DNA from: Daphnia pulex
Taxonomy: Eukaryota; Arthropoda; Branchiopoda; Diplostraca; Daphniidae
Reading direction: 5' to 3'
Length of the DNA: 64,000 nucleotides
Assembly (NCBI RefSeq): GCF_021134715.1
Contig: NC_060019.1
Span: 8,060,001-8,124,000, forward strand
Shown in pieces: positions 47,586 to 63,542 of the stretch. Position numbers and translations under genes: made by a program. Each line of letters opens with the position of its first letter. The first letter of the stretch is position 1. Under the pieces are notes generated by a model that was given only the letters and a program-made list of their open reading frames with translations, did no database searches and had not been told where the DNA came from.

Positions 47586-48766
47586 TACAGCGATCGATAG
47601 CGATGGTCCACATTCCTAAATATAACTTTGTTTTGTCCTAAAACTTTAATCCGTGTCAATTTTATTAGGCCGAAGTACATATCTCTTATCTGCCGGGTTA
47701 GAAAGATGACTACATCCTATCCCAATATCGTTATTATTTCTTTCGATTTCTTTCATCTTTCGTATTTTTTTTACCGTAAGAATTGCTCAACCAGCAAGGG
47801 AGCTTTAGGTTGGAATGTTCGAAAACAGATGAAACAAGGATGAAAATACTGCGAAAATAACCGAAATGTTAGGCCTACATTTCACAACGCAGACAATAAA
47901 TTCAAAGGAATACTTCTATCGAAAAATTTATTTGGGGATTCCCCTGTGGCAGAGTTATTGGACTTTCTCGACGCCAAACTAGGAAAAATATGTCAATCCG
48001 GCTTGATTTTCAATTCACCTTTTTATAAAAATGTGCACTACCCGCATACGGCATTACTAAACGTATTAGCCTAAGTAGATAAGAAACCGTTACCCTTCAA
48101 CACGAATGTTGCTTCACCGCAAATCCGCAATGATCAGGACGTAGTTAAGCAAAAGTCGGAAATGATTTCGATATATAGAATTTAGATTGCCTGCTTTACT
48201 CCGTTTTTTTCTATGGCGATTTGTTTTTCTTTTCTCCTTTGTGATATTTGCAAAGTGACAACGCTGTATGTAATAATTGAGGAAGAGGCTGAAAACTCGT
48301 CAAGTTGGGAACAATCAGCGTAGATCACTTGCAGCTAATTATTTTCAATTTAACGTAAGTTATAACATATCGATAATATTAAATAAACAATAGCAAATGC
48401 AGGTAGTTATGATTTATGTTGATGTACGAATTAGTGACCAGTTGTATAACTGAAGTTCCATGGTGAAAGCCTGATGCTTTGCCATGAGTTTCTAAGGGAA
48501 TTTCTGCTGCTAGAAACTTGAACGACTGTTTTTTTTTTATCTTTTAAAAATCGTCAACTGTTTGAATTCAAATCCTTTGTCAAATTTTTAAATTATACTT
48601 TTTAATTTCTGGAATAAAATTCTGAGAAAGTCAAGTTATATTCATATGTAAACATTACTTAATGATACCAGTTGTTAGTTTCTCCTAAATACAATTTGTT
48701 GCATTTAAGAAATGGGTAGAGTTTCAGTTAATAAATTACATTGTACTCCTTTCTGTAGGTGCAATC
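47586..48766. promoter_or_regulatory. Spacer and CUL1 5' region
   Basis: AT-rich sequence after the coiled-coil gene. An acceptor CTGTAG at 48754-48759, eight bases before the CUL1 ATG, implies a spliced 5' UTR, so a non-coding first exon should lie somewhere upstream, perhaps near 48240-48360. I see no other gene. Confidence 0.4.
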
Positions 48767-52035
<3,269 letters not shown>

Positions 52036-53068
52036 CTTCTCAGTCCTGTGAGCTTTTCCTTAACTTTTGCCATTTTTTGCGTGTTACTTATACACTAGAA
52101 AAATGGAAGTAGAGGAGAGAGACAGAGTTTTCACGGTTGTTGCCGCTGGTCAACAGCGATTTTTGTACAAAGGATAAGAACCGTGACCAATTCTAGGAAC
52201 AAAAGACGCTCACAGAGTTGATCATATGACTCTTGTTTAGCATACCCATTTCTGTCTTGACTCCCCATCTTATATTTACTTTTTCTCGTTTTCTGTTCTA
52301 CTGCACTTTAAAATTCGGCATTTTTTTTTCTCTCAGCTGCTCATCTTGTCCATCTGGCTAAAAACTCTCTTTGTATATATATATACTCCTCCGATCTGAG
52401 CGATAGAAAGAGAAGAGACCCTATGGGAAGCGGAATTGTTGCCTTTGCTGATGGGGTCTCCTGTCAAAAGGCTGTGCTGTACTAAATGATTGAAACCTTG
52501 TGAAGCTGCCGCAACACTTTTCTTTCTTTCTTCCGCAATGAATGATAAGTGTGTTTCGAGTCCAGAGGTACATACTTTTATCGCTCTCCGGAGGTTATCA
52601 TTTTTTCGATTGTTAGTGGGTGCGAATGGGTCTATGTGTGAAGTCCTGCTAATTATCACAAATAAAAATGAAGTTATTTCATACTGGAATTTCCGAGCAA
52701 ACGAATGCCATTACCTTTAGTCCTTTACGCTTTTTTAGAATGTTACACATAACATCGATGCATAATTTACAATTCAATAAGCTTTTGCCTAAAAATCAGA
52801 GTGTTTAAATTCATTAGCTATCATCACTCTATAAGTCATTACCTAGCCTAAAGTAGTAAAAGCTAAAACATAAGTCAAAAATAAAAACCAACTTGAAATA
52901 AAAGTAGCGGCAACACTTTAGCAGACAACTTTAGTTTCGTAAACATCTCGGACTTCATAGTTCGGACTTTTTGATTGCGATTGTGACTAACATTTTTCTA
53001 GCTTCTAGGTGAAGTTAGAAACATTACTGCAATAGAAATTTAAACAAGGAAATATTGAGACAAGGAAG
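52036..53068. other. CUL1 3' UTR and mTERF upstream region
   Basis: The CUL1 3' UTR runs to about 52680 and includes a TATATATATATA run at 52375-52386. Beyond that are about 380 AT-rich bases holding the mTERF promoter. Frames here on either strand show no family signature. Confidence 0.45.
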
Positions 53069-54782
53069 ATGATATTGAGATCTCAACTATCGAGGATTTT
53101 TATTCGTTTCGGAAATGGGGCTAGAATGCAAAGCGTTAAAGCAAGTAATTTTCAGTTTCCATTACTTCGAGCCAAACTAGAAACGAATTTTTTAAAGAAA
53201 TTAATTACCCGCCGAATCCTCACATCACGTCAGTTATTAGAAATAAAGACAATCCAATCTCCCAATTTTGGTAAAGCTGTGGATGAGACCTATTTTGACT
53301 TCAAAGAATTGGAATGGAATGGAAGGTAAAATATGTGGGTTTATTTATTTTTTTAAGTTCATGTATGTGCAAATGATATTCATTGCAGATCAAGATTTGT
53401 ATAAATAACTAGGTATTTTTTGTATCAGTTACCAGCAACGGGTTCAACATTTCATGGCATTAATGTGTGAAATATTTAAGCTTTCTGAGCAAGAGGCAGA
53501 GCATATTGTAGAGTACTACCCATTTTTGTGGAAAGAATTTTTTCACAAAACATTTGCATATTTAAAATCTAAAGGGTTGGAAAAGGAAACATTTATGCAA
53601 TACCCATGGCTTATATCCATATCTCCTGGTAAGTGTTAAAATCAAGAATAAAACAACACATTTTTTTTTAACTTTTTTTTATATGCAGAGGAAATAAATT
53701 CAAAGATAGACATCATCTCAAAGACCTTCAATGACTTACAAAATGTCAATGCTTGTGCATGCTTGTTGAAGTTTCCAAATGTAAAAATTGAGAAACTTGT
53801 GTCTAATTGGAAAGTGGAAGCTATGGAGTGTGAACATCCATCAAAATTTCATTTCTTGGCACATGCTTTGAAGGTTGAGTAATTCAAAATTTCATTCACA
53901 ATTATATTCTATCAACAATTATATATATATGTCCTTTAGGTTCCAATTGGGGAAATTATGAATCAACTAGAAACTAAAAGCTTCCTTATGAGTATGTCTT
54001 ACTTGAGAATTCAGGAAGGAGTAAATATTTGTCTGGGTGGGTTACAGAGAAAAACAATTAATTTCCAAAGACTTTGTAATGAGGTCAATTTCAAACTAAA
54101 TTTTTAGAAGCTGGAGTGGAGAAAGAGGATCTTTTAAATGATTTGTGGGTACTGCGAAACCGCCCTGTTAAATTACGAAACCGTATCGAGACTCTACAGC
54201 AATCCAAGATACCCGTAAAACCGTGGGTTCTTAGAGCGCGCATCGAGTCTTTTAAAACGTAAAGCATATGCTAAATAATTTTTCATAATAAAAATATATT
54301 GAAACCCAAATTCTTGTAGTCATATTCAGGAATATTGGAAAGAGAGGAAGGAAATTGAGCTTGATCACAACTTATCTTCATACTTGGTCACCCGACTTAA
54401 GTGTGACCCTTCGGTTGTTGCAAGAATGATGAAAGTTTTCCCTAACTTACAGAGAGCTACAATAAGAAAGGTTAAACCTAATATGGACTTTCTTTTGATA
54501 GGTAAGAAAATAGAGTTCGATTTAAAGCAAAAACCACGAAAAAAATAAGTAAAAATGTTGATGTTAAATAGTAACTTTTTTCTTCATTTCATAGATAAAT
54601 GTGTAGATCCAAGCCTCATTATTATGACCCCGCGACTGCTGTGTATAAAACTTGATACCTTGAAAGACCGCTTGGAGCAGTTAGAAAAAAATAACATCCA
54701 ATATTCTTCACTATGGATGATTGTTAGATGTCAGCGTCACTTCGATGATTATATAAAAAGATGGGAACCAAAGCGAAATTAA
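53069..54782 (+). CDS. mTERF-family mitochondrial protein (mTTF-like)
   Basis: Members bind mitochondrial DNA or rRNA and control transcription termination or ribosome assembly. Exons 53069-53325, 53429-53628, 53689-53873, 53940-54036, 54108-54258, 54320-54501 and 54595-54782 join to 419 residues. The N-terminus MILRSQLSRIFIRFGNGARM is basic and hydroxylated with no acid, as expected of a mitochondrial presequence. The rest is built of helical mTERF repeats marked by Pro-Trp/Pro-Phe turns: YYPFLWKEFF, YPWLISISP, LLKFPNVKIEKL, LRNRPVKLRNR, VFPNLQRATIRKV and MTPRLLCIKLDTLKDRLEQL. The overall plan resembles insect mTTF and vertebrate MTERF1/2. Its stop is only 80 bases from the stop of the convergent MKRN2OS gene. 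Confidence 0.82.
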
Positions 54783-54862
54783 AAAGAATATTGAAAAAAA
54801 AAATCAGAATTCGTTTATTCAATATACATCAAATACCGTGGCAATAGACATCAACTGGTTAT

Positions 54863-55907
54863 TTAAGGCTCTTCAAAATGGTTACCTTGGAGAAAGAAAC
54901 CGTTTTGCGATACATTTCTAATGATAGAAAGTAAGCGGATGGTTCTGTTGATAGCTGGGGAGATGATCTCTTGTGTTAATTGAATTTTTGTCAAATTGGA
55001 ATTGTTATTGGCCGCATTTAACACAGATATCACGTAGTCGAAACAATTGTTGTTAACTTCATCATATCTAGGTGCACATAAATGGCGGATTGATAAATTA
55101 AATGTTTGTAAGAAATCCCTTTTTTACACGGCATTGTATAAATAAAATATTACCTTTCTGCCGCCCAAGTATCCATTGTAATGGTATTTTCCAAAACTTT
55201 ATCTAATTCCGAAAATGTGTAAGGTAATGTGGCAAGGCTGACAGAAAGAAAATTTGTCCAGTTCAAATAGGAACCAAAACTAGAGGAGCTTATTCCATTT
55301 TCATTGAATTCAAATATTTTGCTCTCTGAATTAGAAAGAGCAATATGCAGCACATCACCTCTTTTGAAATCTCTGCAATAAAATGTAAATAGTGAGAATT
55401 TTGTAGCAGTAGAAACAATGCAGTGTCTTAAAAATGTAATTCTGCCTTATTGCCTCAGAGGCTCAGAAATAAATATTTATCATTTGTAGGGCATATTATA
55501 CATGCAATTTTGAAGTCATTAAACAAACCTGATGAAATTTCCAAATGTTGGCTTTATCAAAAGACTGCAATTTTTAGCTTCTGATGTTAGAGGACTTGGA
55601 ACTCTACATTAACACAGAAAAACAATAAAATTTTTTGAATTATTAATAATTGCACTGTTTTTACTAGCATAATGAAACTAATTATTATTCTTTTACAATA
55701 TTCTTAGTATTATTCATTTTATATTCAAGTAAATTTTAACTTACTTAAGGAAACAAAGAATTCACTTTACCGAAAAGGTGGTATGGTCAAATCTGTATTA
55801 GACAACTCATTTTCACATGCTGGACAGTTGTTGGGTATGGTAAAACAGAACACATTAATTTTACTGCAATGCTGAAAACACAGTAAAGAATCTGAAAGTG
55901 TTGACAT
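54863..55907 (-). CDS. MKRN2OS: MKRN2OS-like protein of unknown function
   Basis: Exons 55907-55771, 55603-55529, 55372-55154 and 55067-54863 join to 211 residues, close to human MKRN2OS. Matching landmarks: a cysteine pair in FTIPNNCPACENEL (human CPLCQQDL), CSLLIKPTFGNFIRDF (human CSFLLRPTQGTFLRE), DVLHIALSNSESKIFEFNEN (human DLHVGITNTNGVVYNY) and RYDEVNNNCFDYVISVLN (human RYEDNHHNCYSYALTFIN). The conserved Asn-Cys in NNNCFDYV hints at a papain-like or NlpC-type fold, but that is speculation. A minus-strand AATAAA at 54814-54819 lies just past the stop. The name is positional in vertebrates, where it lies opposite MKRN2; no makorin gene is visible here. Confidence 0.78.
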
Positions 55908-56816
55908 GGCATGCAAAATATCACTCTCACGACGCCAAAGAATAACAAAATATGAGCACGTCGCAGGTCTTTTCGCAAATTCACTCGTTTATTCCAAAAT
56001 CGACTATACCGCCAACGCCAAGTACAAAAACATAAACATAAAAAATGGCGGATCACCAAATTAGGCAAATAGTTGACATATGATTTTGCTTCACATATTT
56101 GCCGATAGATGTCGCGGATTGTGTCAAGGAATAAATATCATGAAATCCAAGAACTGTCAACGTAAGCGAATGGCAACGTCTGGCGTACAGACGTCAGTAG
56201 AGAAGTCATCAGAACAGCTGCTTTCCAATCCTTCCAACTTTCACAATCATTTCTAAAGTGACTCAAAGAGTTGAGCTAGGTAATTGTAAGTTGTTTTTTC
56301 ATACACTGTATAAAGGAAATGGCAAAATAGATATAGTTGTATGTTCTTGTTATGTTGCTTTGAGTAAATCAGATTGGAAAGTACTATAGAATAAGAAAAG
56401 CAAAATCTTTATTGTAGTAAACAGAAGATTAATGTAACTAATAAAGTAATAAGGTTAACGAAAAGTCATCGCGACTTTTTGAGAAGACACACTTACTTTT
56501 ATTAAGTTTTTAAAGGTTTAAAAACATGTCACTGTTATTGATTTTAATTGTAAAATTTAAATTGTTATGACTAATATTGTCCCAATAAGGTGCAAGTGTG
56601 ACTCGAGTTTGACTTATGAATCTGTTGATAAGACAGTTGAGTAATCACTACAAAATTTAGCATTGTGTACATATAGGATAGGATAGATAACAAAACTGAT
56701 AAACCTAGTGTAAGTTCTTTAATCAATACCTTTGTTTCACCATTCAGGAAGTGAGTCAAGTGACTGCTAGTCGTGTGCAGAGTTAATTCAGAAATTTCCT
56801 CAACAATTTCATAAAA
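55908..56816. promoter_or_regulatory. Divergent spacer, MKRN2OS-like and tetraspanin genes
   Basis: About 900 bases between divergent starts. The stretch 56080-56280 is likely the shared promoter area. A non-coding first exon of the tetraspanin may end near 56288. Frames here are short and unconvincing. Confidence 0.4.
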
Positions 56817-58424
56817 ATGTGTGGTGGATTTAAGTTCTCCAAAAATGCACTTATTGCTCTCAATATCCTCTACATTGTAAGTTTTATTACATCATCATGT
56901 TATGTTCAAATGGTAAAACTTTTCTTTTTTTAGTTAGTTGGGTTTATCCTAATTGGAGTAGCTACCTATGGGAAAGCTGCCAATTTGGTAACTAGCTTAC
57001 CTATTATTGGTGGGATAGTAGCATGTGGCATATTTCTCTTGGTAATTGCCATAATGGGTTTGATTGGAGCTGTAAAACATCATCAAGTGCTTCTTTTCTT
57101 CGTAAGTTTATAAATTTGTTAGTATTGGTGTCTTTTGGGTATGTATAATTTTATATTATTTATACTTTTCAGTATATGGTGGTCCTTTTCATCTTGTTTG
57201 TCATCCAATTTGCCATAGCCTGTGCTTGCCTTGCTGTGAATTCAGATACTCAGGTAAATTGTAAATATCTTGTTTTCATTAACAACATATGTTAGCCTTT
57301 TTTCTCTCCCCACAGAAAACTTTAGCTGTAGCAGGTTGGAATAGTGCTGACAATGCCACTAAAACAGATGTTCAGAACGCTTTTAATTGTTGTGGATTCC
57401 ACAATACCACTGATTCGGGTACCGAATGCGCGGATAAATGCCCTACTTGTCTAACGTGTGAGAGTGCACTTGAAAATATGATCAATTATGGTTTCCGTGT
57501 GTCAGGTGGAATTGGTCTATTCTTCAGCTTCACTGAGGTATTTTGAATTATGAATTATAATATTGCCTTTTCTTTTAGTTTATATATAAGTAACTCCTAC
57601 ATGTTTACTAACACTTAACTCAGATCTCAACATTGCTTATGTGATATGTAAATAGCATTAAGTATTCAAACGTAATATTGTAAGGAGAAACATGCTTATT
57701 TTTCACAAACGAAGGCTCCCAATGAAATTCCTTCTGAAATCGTAGTTATCATTACTTAATTGATATCGAATTAGAGGCATCATAGCTTAATTAAAATTGC
57801 ATGAACTGTCGCAATACTTTGTACACCCTATTTTATTTGGGGGCTGCACATTAAACTGTTGCCGAAGTCTTAACGTAAAATAATTTTCGGCCTTCGATAG
57901 GTGGAATTAAATCTTTTTTCTTGTGTGTCATTGTCTCCATGTTGCGTTCTACAGTTCGTTGGAGTGTGGTTGACCGTACGCTATCGCAATCAGAAAGACC
58001 CAAAGGGCCACCCCGGTGCTTTTCTCTAAATTCTTCCTACGAATCCATCTGCCGTTGATCCCCCGTTTGTTCTATTCCATTTTACCGTACCCTTTTTTCT
58101 CCTTCACACTTACCATCTTTGCATAACACTCATTCCTAGGACTCAAGGTACTGGTCTCCTCCATAACTAACATGTTCATCATTTTATGGCTTATGTGTTG
58201 TTTTGCTTTGAGCTTATTGGACACGGTTCTTTGAATTCATTTTTTGTAGGTGCTTTACCGTAGCTAGGCCTAAATTTAGCGTTATTATTATTGCCTTTGT
58301 TTTCTTAAGTTTTATCTAAATTGTTAAATTTAAATAATTTTTGTTTTATTTTCTGCAGCTTGTGGGATTCTCAGTCGCATATCGCTTCAGACACATGGCT
58401 GCTGGAATGAACGAGGTGCAGTGA
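56817..58424 (+). CDS. Tetraspanin of the TSPAN13/31 group with two alternative last exons
   Basis: Four-pass membrane organiser. Exons 56817-56876, 56934-57101, 57173-57253, 57316-57537, then either 57955-58029 (201 residues) or 58359-58424 (198 residues). The start [20 protein letters not shown] is the classic TSPAN13/31 N-terminus. Membrane segments: [55 protein letters not shown]; and a fourth beginning [10 protein letters not shown]. The short extracellular loop carries NCCGF plus [12 protein letters not shown], matching the group's small EC2. The first end exon gives [22 protein letters not shown], nearly the vertebrate tail; the second gives [20 protein letters not shown] and Q. Both join in phase 0. 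Confidence 0.9.
57955..58029 (+). other. Tetraspanin terminal exon A (vertebrate-like tail)
   Basis: Acceptor gttctacag, phase 0, stop TAA 58027-58029. It completes the fourth membrane segment and ends in the conserved [16 protein letters not shown] tail. Confidence 0.8.
58359..58424 (+). other. Tetraspanin terminal exon B (alternative tail)
   Basis: Acceptor ttttctgcag with a good pyrimidine tract, phase 0, stop TGA 58422-58424. The first ten residues ([10 protein letters not shown]) align with exon A ([10 protein letters not shown]), then the tail differs ([11 protein letters not shown]). It looks like a duplicated and diverged last exon. Confidence 0.75.
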
Positions 58425-58746
58425 TTTTCGAAGACATGATTGGAAACTGTGTCAAAGCGCTCCCTACACTAGAATTTTCATCAGCTCCCATTCCACAATT
58501 AATTTTTTTTTATTATTTCGTCATGTGTGCTCATCGTCCTTATTGGACTTCAGTTAGCAAAAGTTTTATGTTTTCCTTTTTTCTCGGAATGATGCAATGC
58601 CGAAGTGGTGCGGGATATGCGTAATATAATTGATGTGGCAATAGATGTTGTTCAGTTAACTGAAATACATTATAAATCTAACTATCAAATCGTGCTTTCC
58701 GGTATATTTAACATCAACATTTTGCAGGACGTTTGTGGACAAATGA

Positions 58747-59716
58747 TCATGTAGCCTTCGATCGCCAATCAAAGAATTTGTCCATTTCAGCGTCGTCCTC
58801 GTCGCTTGAACTTGTCTCTTTCTCCTCTACCATCGATTCACGAATAGCTCGAACACGCTGGCCATACAATTCTTTCTTTTGTTCCAGCTCAAGAACTCTC
58901 CCCCACTTTATCATTTGCTCTTCAATTTCTTCCAGCTGTCTTTCAGCTGTAGATTCTTCCTGATCTTCCTCTTGGATGGCAACTGATGCTGTAACTTCAT
59001 CACCAATTTCTTTCTGGAACTTGTTCCACTCTTCTTCTACAGGGTCTTTGAATTCAATTTGGCGAACCTATAAACAAATATCAAGATATTAGGTTAAATA
59101 ATAAGTAGAAATAACATTAAAGTCTTTGGCATTGAACCTTGGCATCCATCTTAGGGTCATCAAAAAATCCTTCAGGTATGGCATTAGAAGAAATAGCATC
59201 TCCTGGCTGTGAAGTGGATATTTCAGTTCCACTTGGTGTTTGAGAGGACACTTCAGGTGCATCGTCAGTTTCCATGTCCTCAATTAAGGTAGGTGTTTCA
59301 ATTTTGACTACATTAGAATCATACTTGGGTTTTGTTGAGTTTTTTAGGATGCTTTTTATTGGCATTGGGGCAATGAAATTAGGAGGTTGGTTATCAAAAA
59401 AATCTTTCGGAACTCCTTTCTTGGATGGTGAAGCTGAGGAACCATTAGTAGTTATTGAGTCTGCTTTCCGTTTGACAGCAGGAATAATTTGAGGCTTGGT
59501 GAACTGTGCTTCAACTTTGGGATTTTTCAAAGAAAGCACTTTTTCTCGGTGTAGTCTTCCATTGACGTGGGCAGTCCAGACCAATTCATTTTTGACAACG
59601 CTATTACACACGATGCAAGTCAGCTGTCCAGCACTGTTGTACTTAGCTAGCGGTGAATCTATTTTCTTAGCAGATCCCATTAGCTTTAAGGACGATTTTG
59701 ATGAACTCGATGCCAT
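58747..59716 (-). CDS. ZNF830: ZNF830 (CCDC16/Omcg1) homologue, spliceosome-associated
   Basis: A nuclear protein linked to pre-mRNA splicing and genome stability. Two exons, 59716-59138 and 59067-58747, join to 299 residues. One U1-type zinc finger: CIVCNSVVKNELVWTAHVNG followed by RLH (Cys-x2-Cys-x12-His-x5-His). The middle is basic with KSILKNSTKP. The diagnostic segment is IPEGFFDDPKMDAKVRQIEF, equivalent to the vertebrate IPEGFFDDP, then a coiled coil (QLEEIEEQMIKWGRVLELEQ) and an acidic SSSDEDDAEMDKFFDWRSKA end that matches the family's DWR terminus. It converges with the tetraspanin gene: only about 320 bases separate its stop from tetraspanin exon B. Confidence 0.9.
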
Positions 59717-62269
59717 TTCAATCTTATGTAGAGCAACAACAAAGTTTAAAAAATTCGGTTGTACAGTTATTAATTTCGTCCAATTTTGCTCTTTCAAGTT
59801 TTAATCAAAACAACAGTTGTCGACAACTGCAGAAGCACCACCTGGTGAAGGAACTTGAGCCTATCGACCTGTCATCTGGTAACCAAAAGTTGCAAATAAA
59901 TTTGAAAATAATTTATCAATTTCACACTTGAGCTCAAACACGGCTATTGTTTTATTCTTCAATGCATGCCTAATCATTGTCTCCGTGTCTCTATCCTACC
60001 ACATATGCAAAAAGAAAAAAACTCAAACAGACTGACAATCCAAAAATTAAGACAGCCATTGGGTAGTGTTCATGCTTCGTGGTTTGACAAGAACACTTGT
60101 CTGAGAACGAAAATATGATCAAGAATGTTACGCCAGCCAATCGCTTGAAAAAATTTTCAAATTAAAAAAGAACTATTTGATATACGTGTTTGCTCTAGAT
60201 TTCCCTGTTCCACTTTCCCCGACTCACTCTTTATTAGTCCACTCAACCTTTATTACCTCTGTCCCAAAAATCCCACTTTTTTCGCCCTGTGAATAAATTT
60301 AGGAATAAATCACGAGGAATAAAGTCTTTTTACCCAAAATATAAACATATTAATTAATTTTTGATCCATATAAAAAATATTATTATTCAGCCATTTTCAG
60401 TTTTCAAGCATCAAGTTTTCAAAACATATTATTTGAGCGGTATCTGGAATGCCCATGTGCCATTCAGTAAATTAATTAATCCCAATAGCTTTATTAACAT
60501 GCAAGTGTCCAGTCTGTATCTAGTTATACCTTCACCAAGCCTTTCACTTTTGTACGAGATCGTTTAACTACTGATGTTTCGATTAAATAACACACTAATG
60601 TACAGAATTCCATAAGATTTAAAATTCTTATAGATTGAGATTTCTGAATTTGGCTCGGAAAAATTGGATTGCATTTTTTACTTGAATTTGAATGGCTCAA
60701 ACGTTAACGCGCATGTAAATTTTTCTTAAATCCATGAAGTCCTGTAAACAGAAAATAGTTACCAACTCCCCGACAAAATGTCGTGACCCGTGTGTCATGC
60801 TTTGTTCATTATTTAGTCGCTTACTTACGGACGTTATCAACGGTTTTCATGTCCGGTTCAGAATTTCGATGAGAATAATAGAAATGTAAAGAGAACCTTC
60901 TCCTTCTTTCTCTAACGTCCCATTTCACTAGAACTTAACTTGCCATTTTTTCATTCACATTTTCAATGAACGAGCTCAACGCTCCAGCTCATCCTCAGTC
61001 CTTTACTTTAAAGAATGGAAAAGGGACAGCTTAAGTAATCGTTTGCCACTTCCGGCATGTTGAAATCGGATATCTCGTTTGATTTCCTTATCACTCGTGG
61101 TAGATATAGTAGTCGTACGTAGATATCGCTGTATGAAGTGTACACAGGGATATTTCTCGACGTGAGGGACCTTTACTAGACCCAACGGTCATGACCTCAG
61201 AGAGGGGAAGAGATTGTTGTTATCTACGAAGATCGGGTTTCCAAATGTTCAGGAGATCGTTTATATAGAAAGCGCCTTTTGTGAACAGGCCTTTTAGCCG
61301 CACAGCTCCATCGAGCGCATCAGGTTGCTGTGCTTTTGCCGTGAGAGTAAAAAAGACGTACGTACTATATACTGCGCGAGAGAAACCTGAATAGCGAGCA
61401 TCTATTTCCTCGTTCCTTACTAGGCTACTTCCATTTCCATTCTTTCATTTAAAGCAATGGTAGTGTTTAGGAGAATTATGGTTTTTCGAGAGTTGAGCAC
61501 CAGAGTTATTTTAAAAATATGTTTAAAAAAATTAAGCATTAAAAGTGAATGCCAAAGGATGATTACCGTAGGCAGGAGAGTTATGTCATATATTATGTAG
61601 AAACTTCTAGTGATAACACGCTGGCCTTTTTTGTTATTTAAAGAAAAAGTCAAAATTATTCAGTACGTAAGAAAACTTGATTGTGACCTACGAATGTTAT
61701 ACACATTACGATTACGTTTCCTTGGCTCACTACAGAATGAATTCTGTAGATTAGATTTATTGTACAGAGTAAAGATCGACATCGTTAACCCGAGAAAGCT
61801 CAGTGCGCATTTAATAAATTCAGCTGAAATTTCTATATACAGCATCATAACTTGTTCTCCCTTATATGCGAATGTATAAGCCAGTGTAATGCCAGCGCTG
61901 ACTATATAATTGAATTGTATCAATATTAATATTAGCTGTTGGCTAAGTTAGCGTAAATTAGGTTTGACTGTGCCGTCTTTCCCAGCACATCCAGCGTAAA
62001 CACCATTCATGCGGAACTGCAGCTATCATTATATATCAAAATGTCCCGGAAAATTGAAAAATCACTGTTGACAGTATATCACTGCATTTCAAACTAGGAC
62101 GGAATAACATGAAACTTCGTTTGAATAACATGGCATATTATTTATTATCCTCATTTATGTACAATTCATGAATCACGATTATGAGTTATTTTTGTTCGGT
62201 AAGAAAGTAAACATACAATTAAATCAAAATCAAATCAAGACACCCATTATCACGTAGTTTTACCGAGTT
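59717..62269. other. Gene-poor interval upstream of ZNF830 and downstream of the HES gene
   Basis: About 2.5 kb with no gene I can support. The first few hundred bases should hold the ZNF830 promoter. A minus-strand AATAAA (plus TTTATT at 62141-62146) likely ends the HES transcript. The 60.8-61.4 kb part is more GC-rich and mixed than the rest and could be regulatory. Frames at 61610-61879 (+) and 61660-61923 (-) overlap each other and show no domain. Confidence 0.4.
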
Positions 62270-63542
62270 TTACCAAGGTCTCCATACTTTCATACGATCC
62301 GCATCCGATTTCAAGGAAGGTGATGAAATATGATCGTCATACAGGCTGATTTGATGTCGATAAATAACTTCGGGTGAATGTTGGTAGTGTTGGTTGGAAG
62401 TCAAAGAGCTGGAAGAACAATCTGATGGAAAAGCGCTGGTTGATGGGACACCACATGCAAAAAGTTCCACGATATTGGCATCGCTCGTCTTCCATTTTCT
62501 CTCGCATGACATTGAAGAAGGGACCACCTGATGATTTTCCCACTTGTTGCCTTGATTCAAGTTCTCAGCTGACAAATCAGGAGATCCGAAGAATGGAACG
62601 GACTTGAAACCGCAAGTCCAGCGAGACGGTATCACGTTGAGCGCATTGCTCGGTGAAGAATTCGGCGTTGATGTTAAATCAGCAAAGCTGTTGATTTCGT
62701 TTGAAAATGACCGTCGAGAGCACGAGTCCCGACTTTCCTCCGATGTTGAAGGTGATGAACAAATACGATTTGCAGGTGAAGAGCTGTCCATGACAAATTC
62801 GGAAGGGTCCATGTATTTTTCTTCAAACGATGTGCATGAGTCGCTTCCGAGCGAAGGTGAAAGCGATTTTCGGTTGGTCAGTAGTTCGGGAACTAAATTA
62901 GTTAAGCATCGGTCAAGATATTGGCCGACTCTTTTTTGCAGGTCTCCTTCCATTGCTTGCTGGGGTTGATTGTGTAAAACTTCTCGAACGATGCGAGCGC
63001 ACTCGATGAACCCATCTTTAAACCTTGACGATTGATTAGATCTTGGCGAAAAACCATTAGGGATCGGGCAGCTAGTGCTTCCATCATTTGAATTGTCCCG
63101 CATGTTATTACGTCGTTCCTTGTGAAGCTTCTGGACGTAGTTTACAGTTAGTTCTAAAACGTCGGCCTTCTCCAGTTTAGCCGGTCGGGAACCCTGAAAT
63201 TTAAAATTTTTATTTAGTTCCAGCTTCGTTTTTAATAACACTTTAAACAGTTAAAATATAATGTAAACGAATGCAATATGTATAATACACACCTCTTTTT
63301 TTACGCTGTCCGTTTCCATGAGAAGATCTTTCAAATCATTTAGGCTCTGGTTGATGCGTGCTCGACGCTTCTTTTCCATTAAAGGTTTGCGCACCTATAA
63401 TTCAATTTTTTTTAAAGGCCAAAGTTAACAACTATTTTATTTGCGAAATTCAAATGTCCATTTCTTTTACCTTTCTGCTTTCGGAGCCACGAGCTTCAAA
63501 ACATTTACGATCTGTTAAACACGAATCACTTTTTCGGTTCAT
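62270..63542 (-). CDS. Hairy/HES-type bHLH-Orange repressor with WRPW
   Basis: A DNA-binding repressor that recruits Groucho, usually downstream of Notch or in segmentation. Exons 63542-63471, 63394-63293 and 63193-62270 join to 365 residues. The basic region and helix 1 read VRKPLMEKKRRARINQSLND with the Hairy-type proline (RKPLMEK); helix 2 follows at KLEKADVLELTVNYVQKLHK. The Orange domain is FKDGFIECARIVREVL...VGQYLDRCLTNLV. The long Ser-rich tail ends exactly in WRPW, the Groucho tetrapeptide. The loop DLLMETDSVKKEGSRPAK is split by an intron, as in hairy/deadpan genes. Placement between hairy, deadpan and HES1/4 is not attempted. Confidence 0.93.

Noticed and set aside
61610-61923. Overlapping frames on both strands near the HES gene
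   Set aside because: Each overlaps the other, neither has a domain or intron pattern; consistent with chance.
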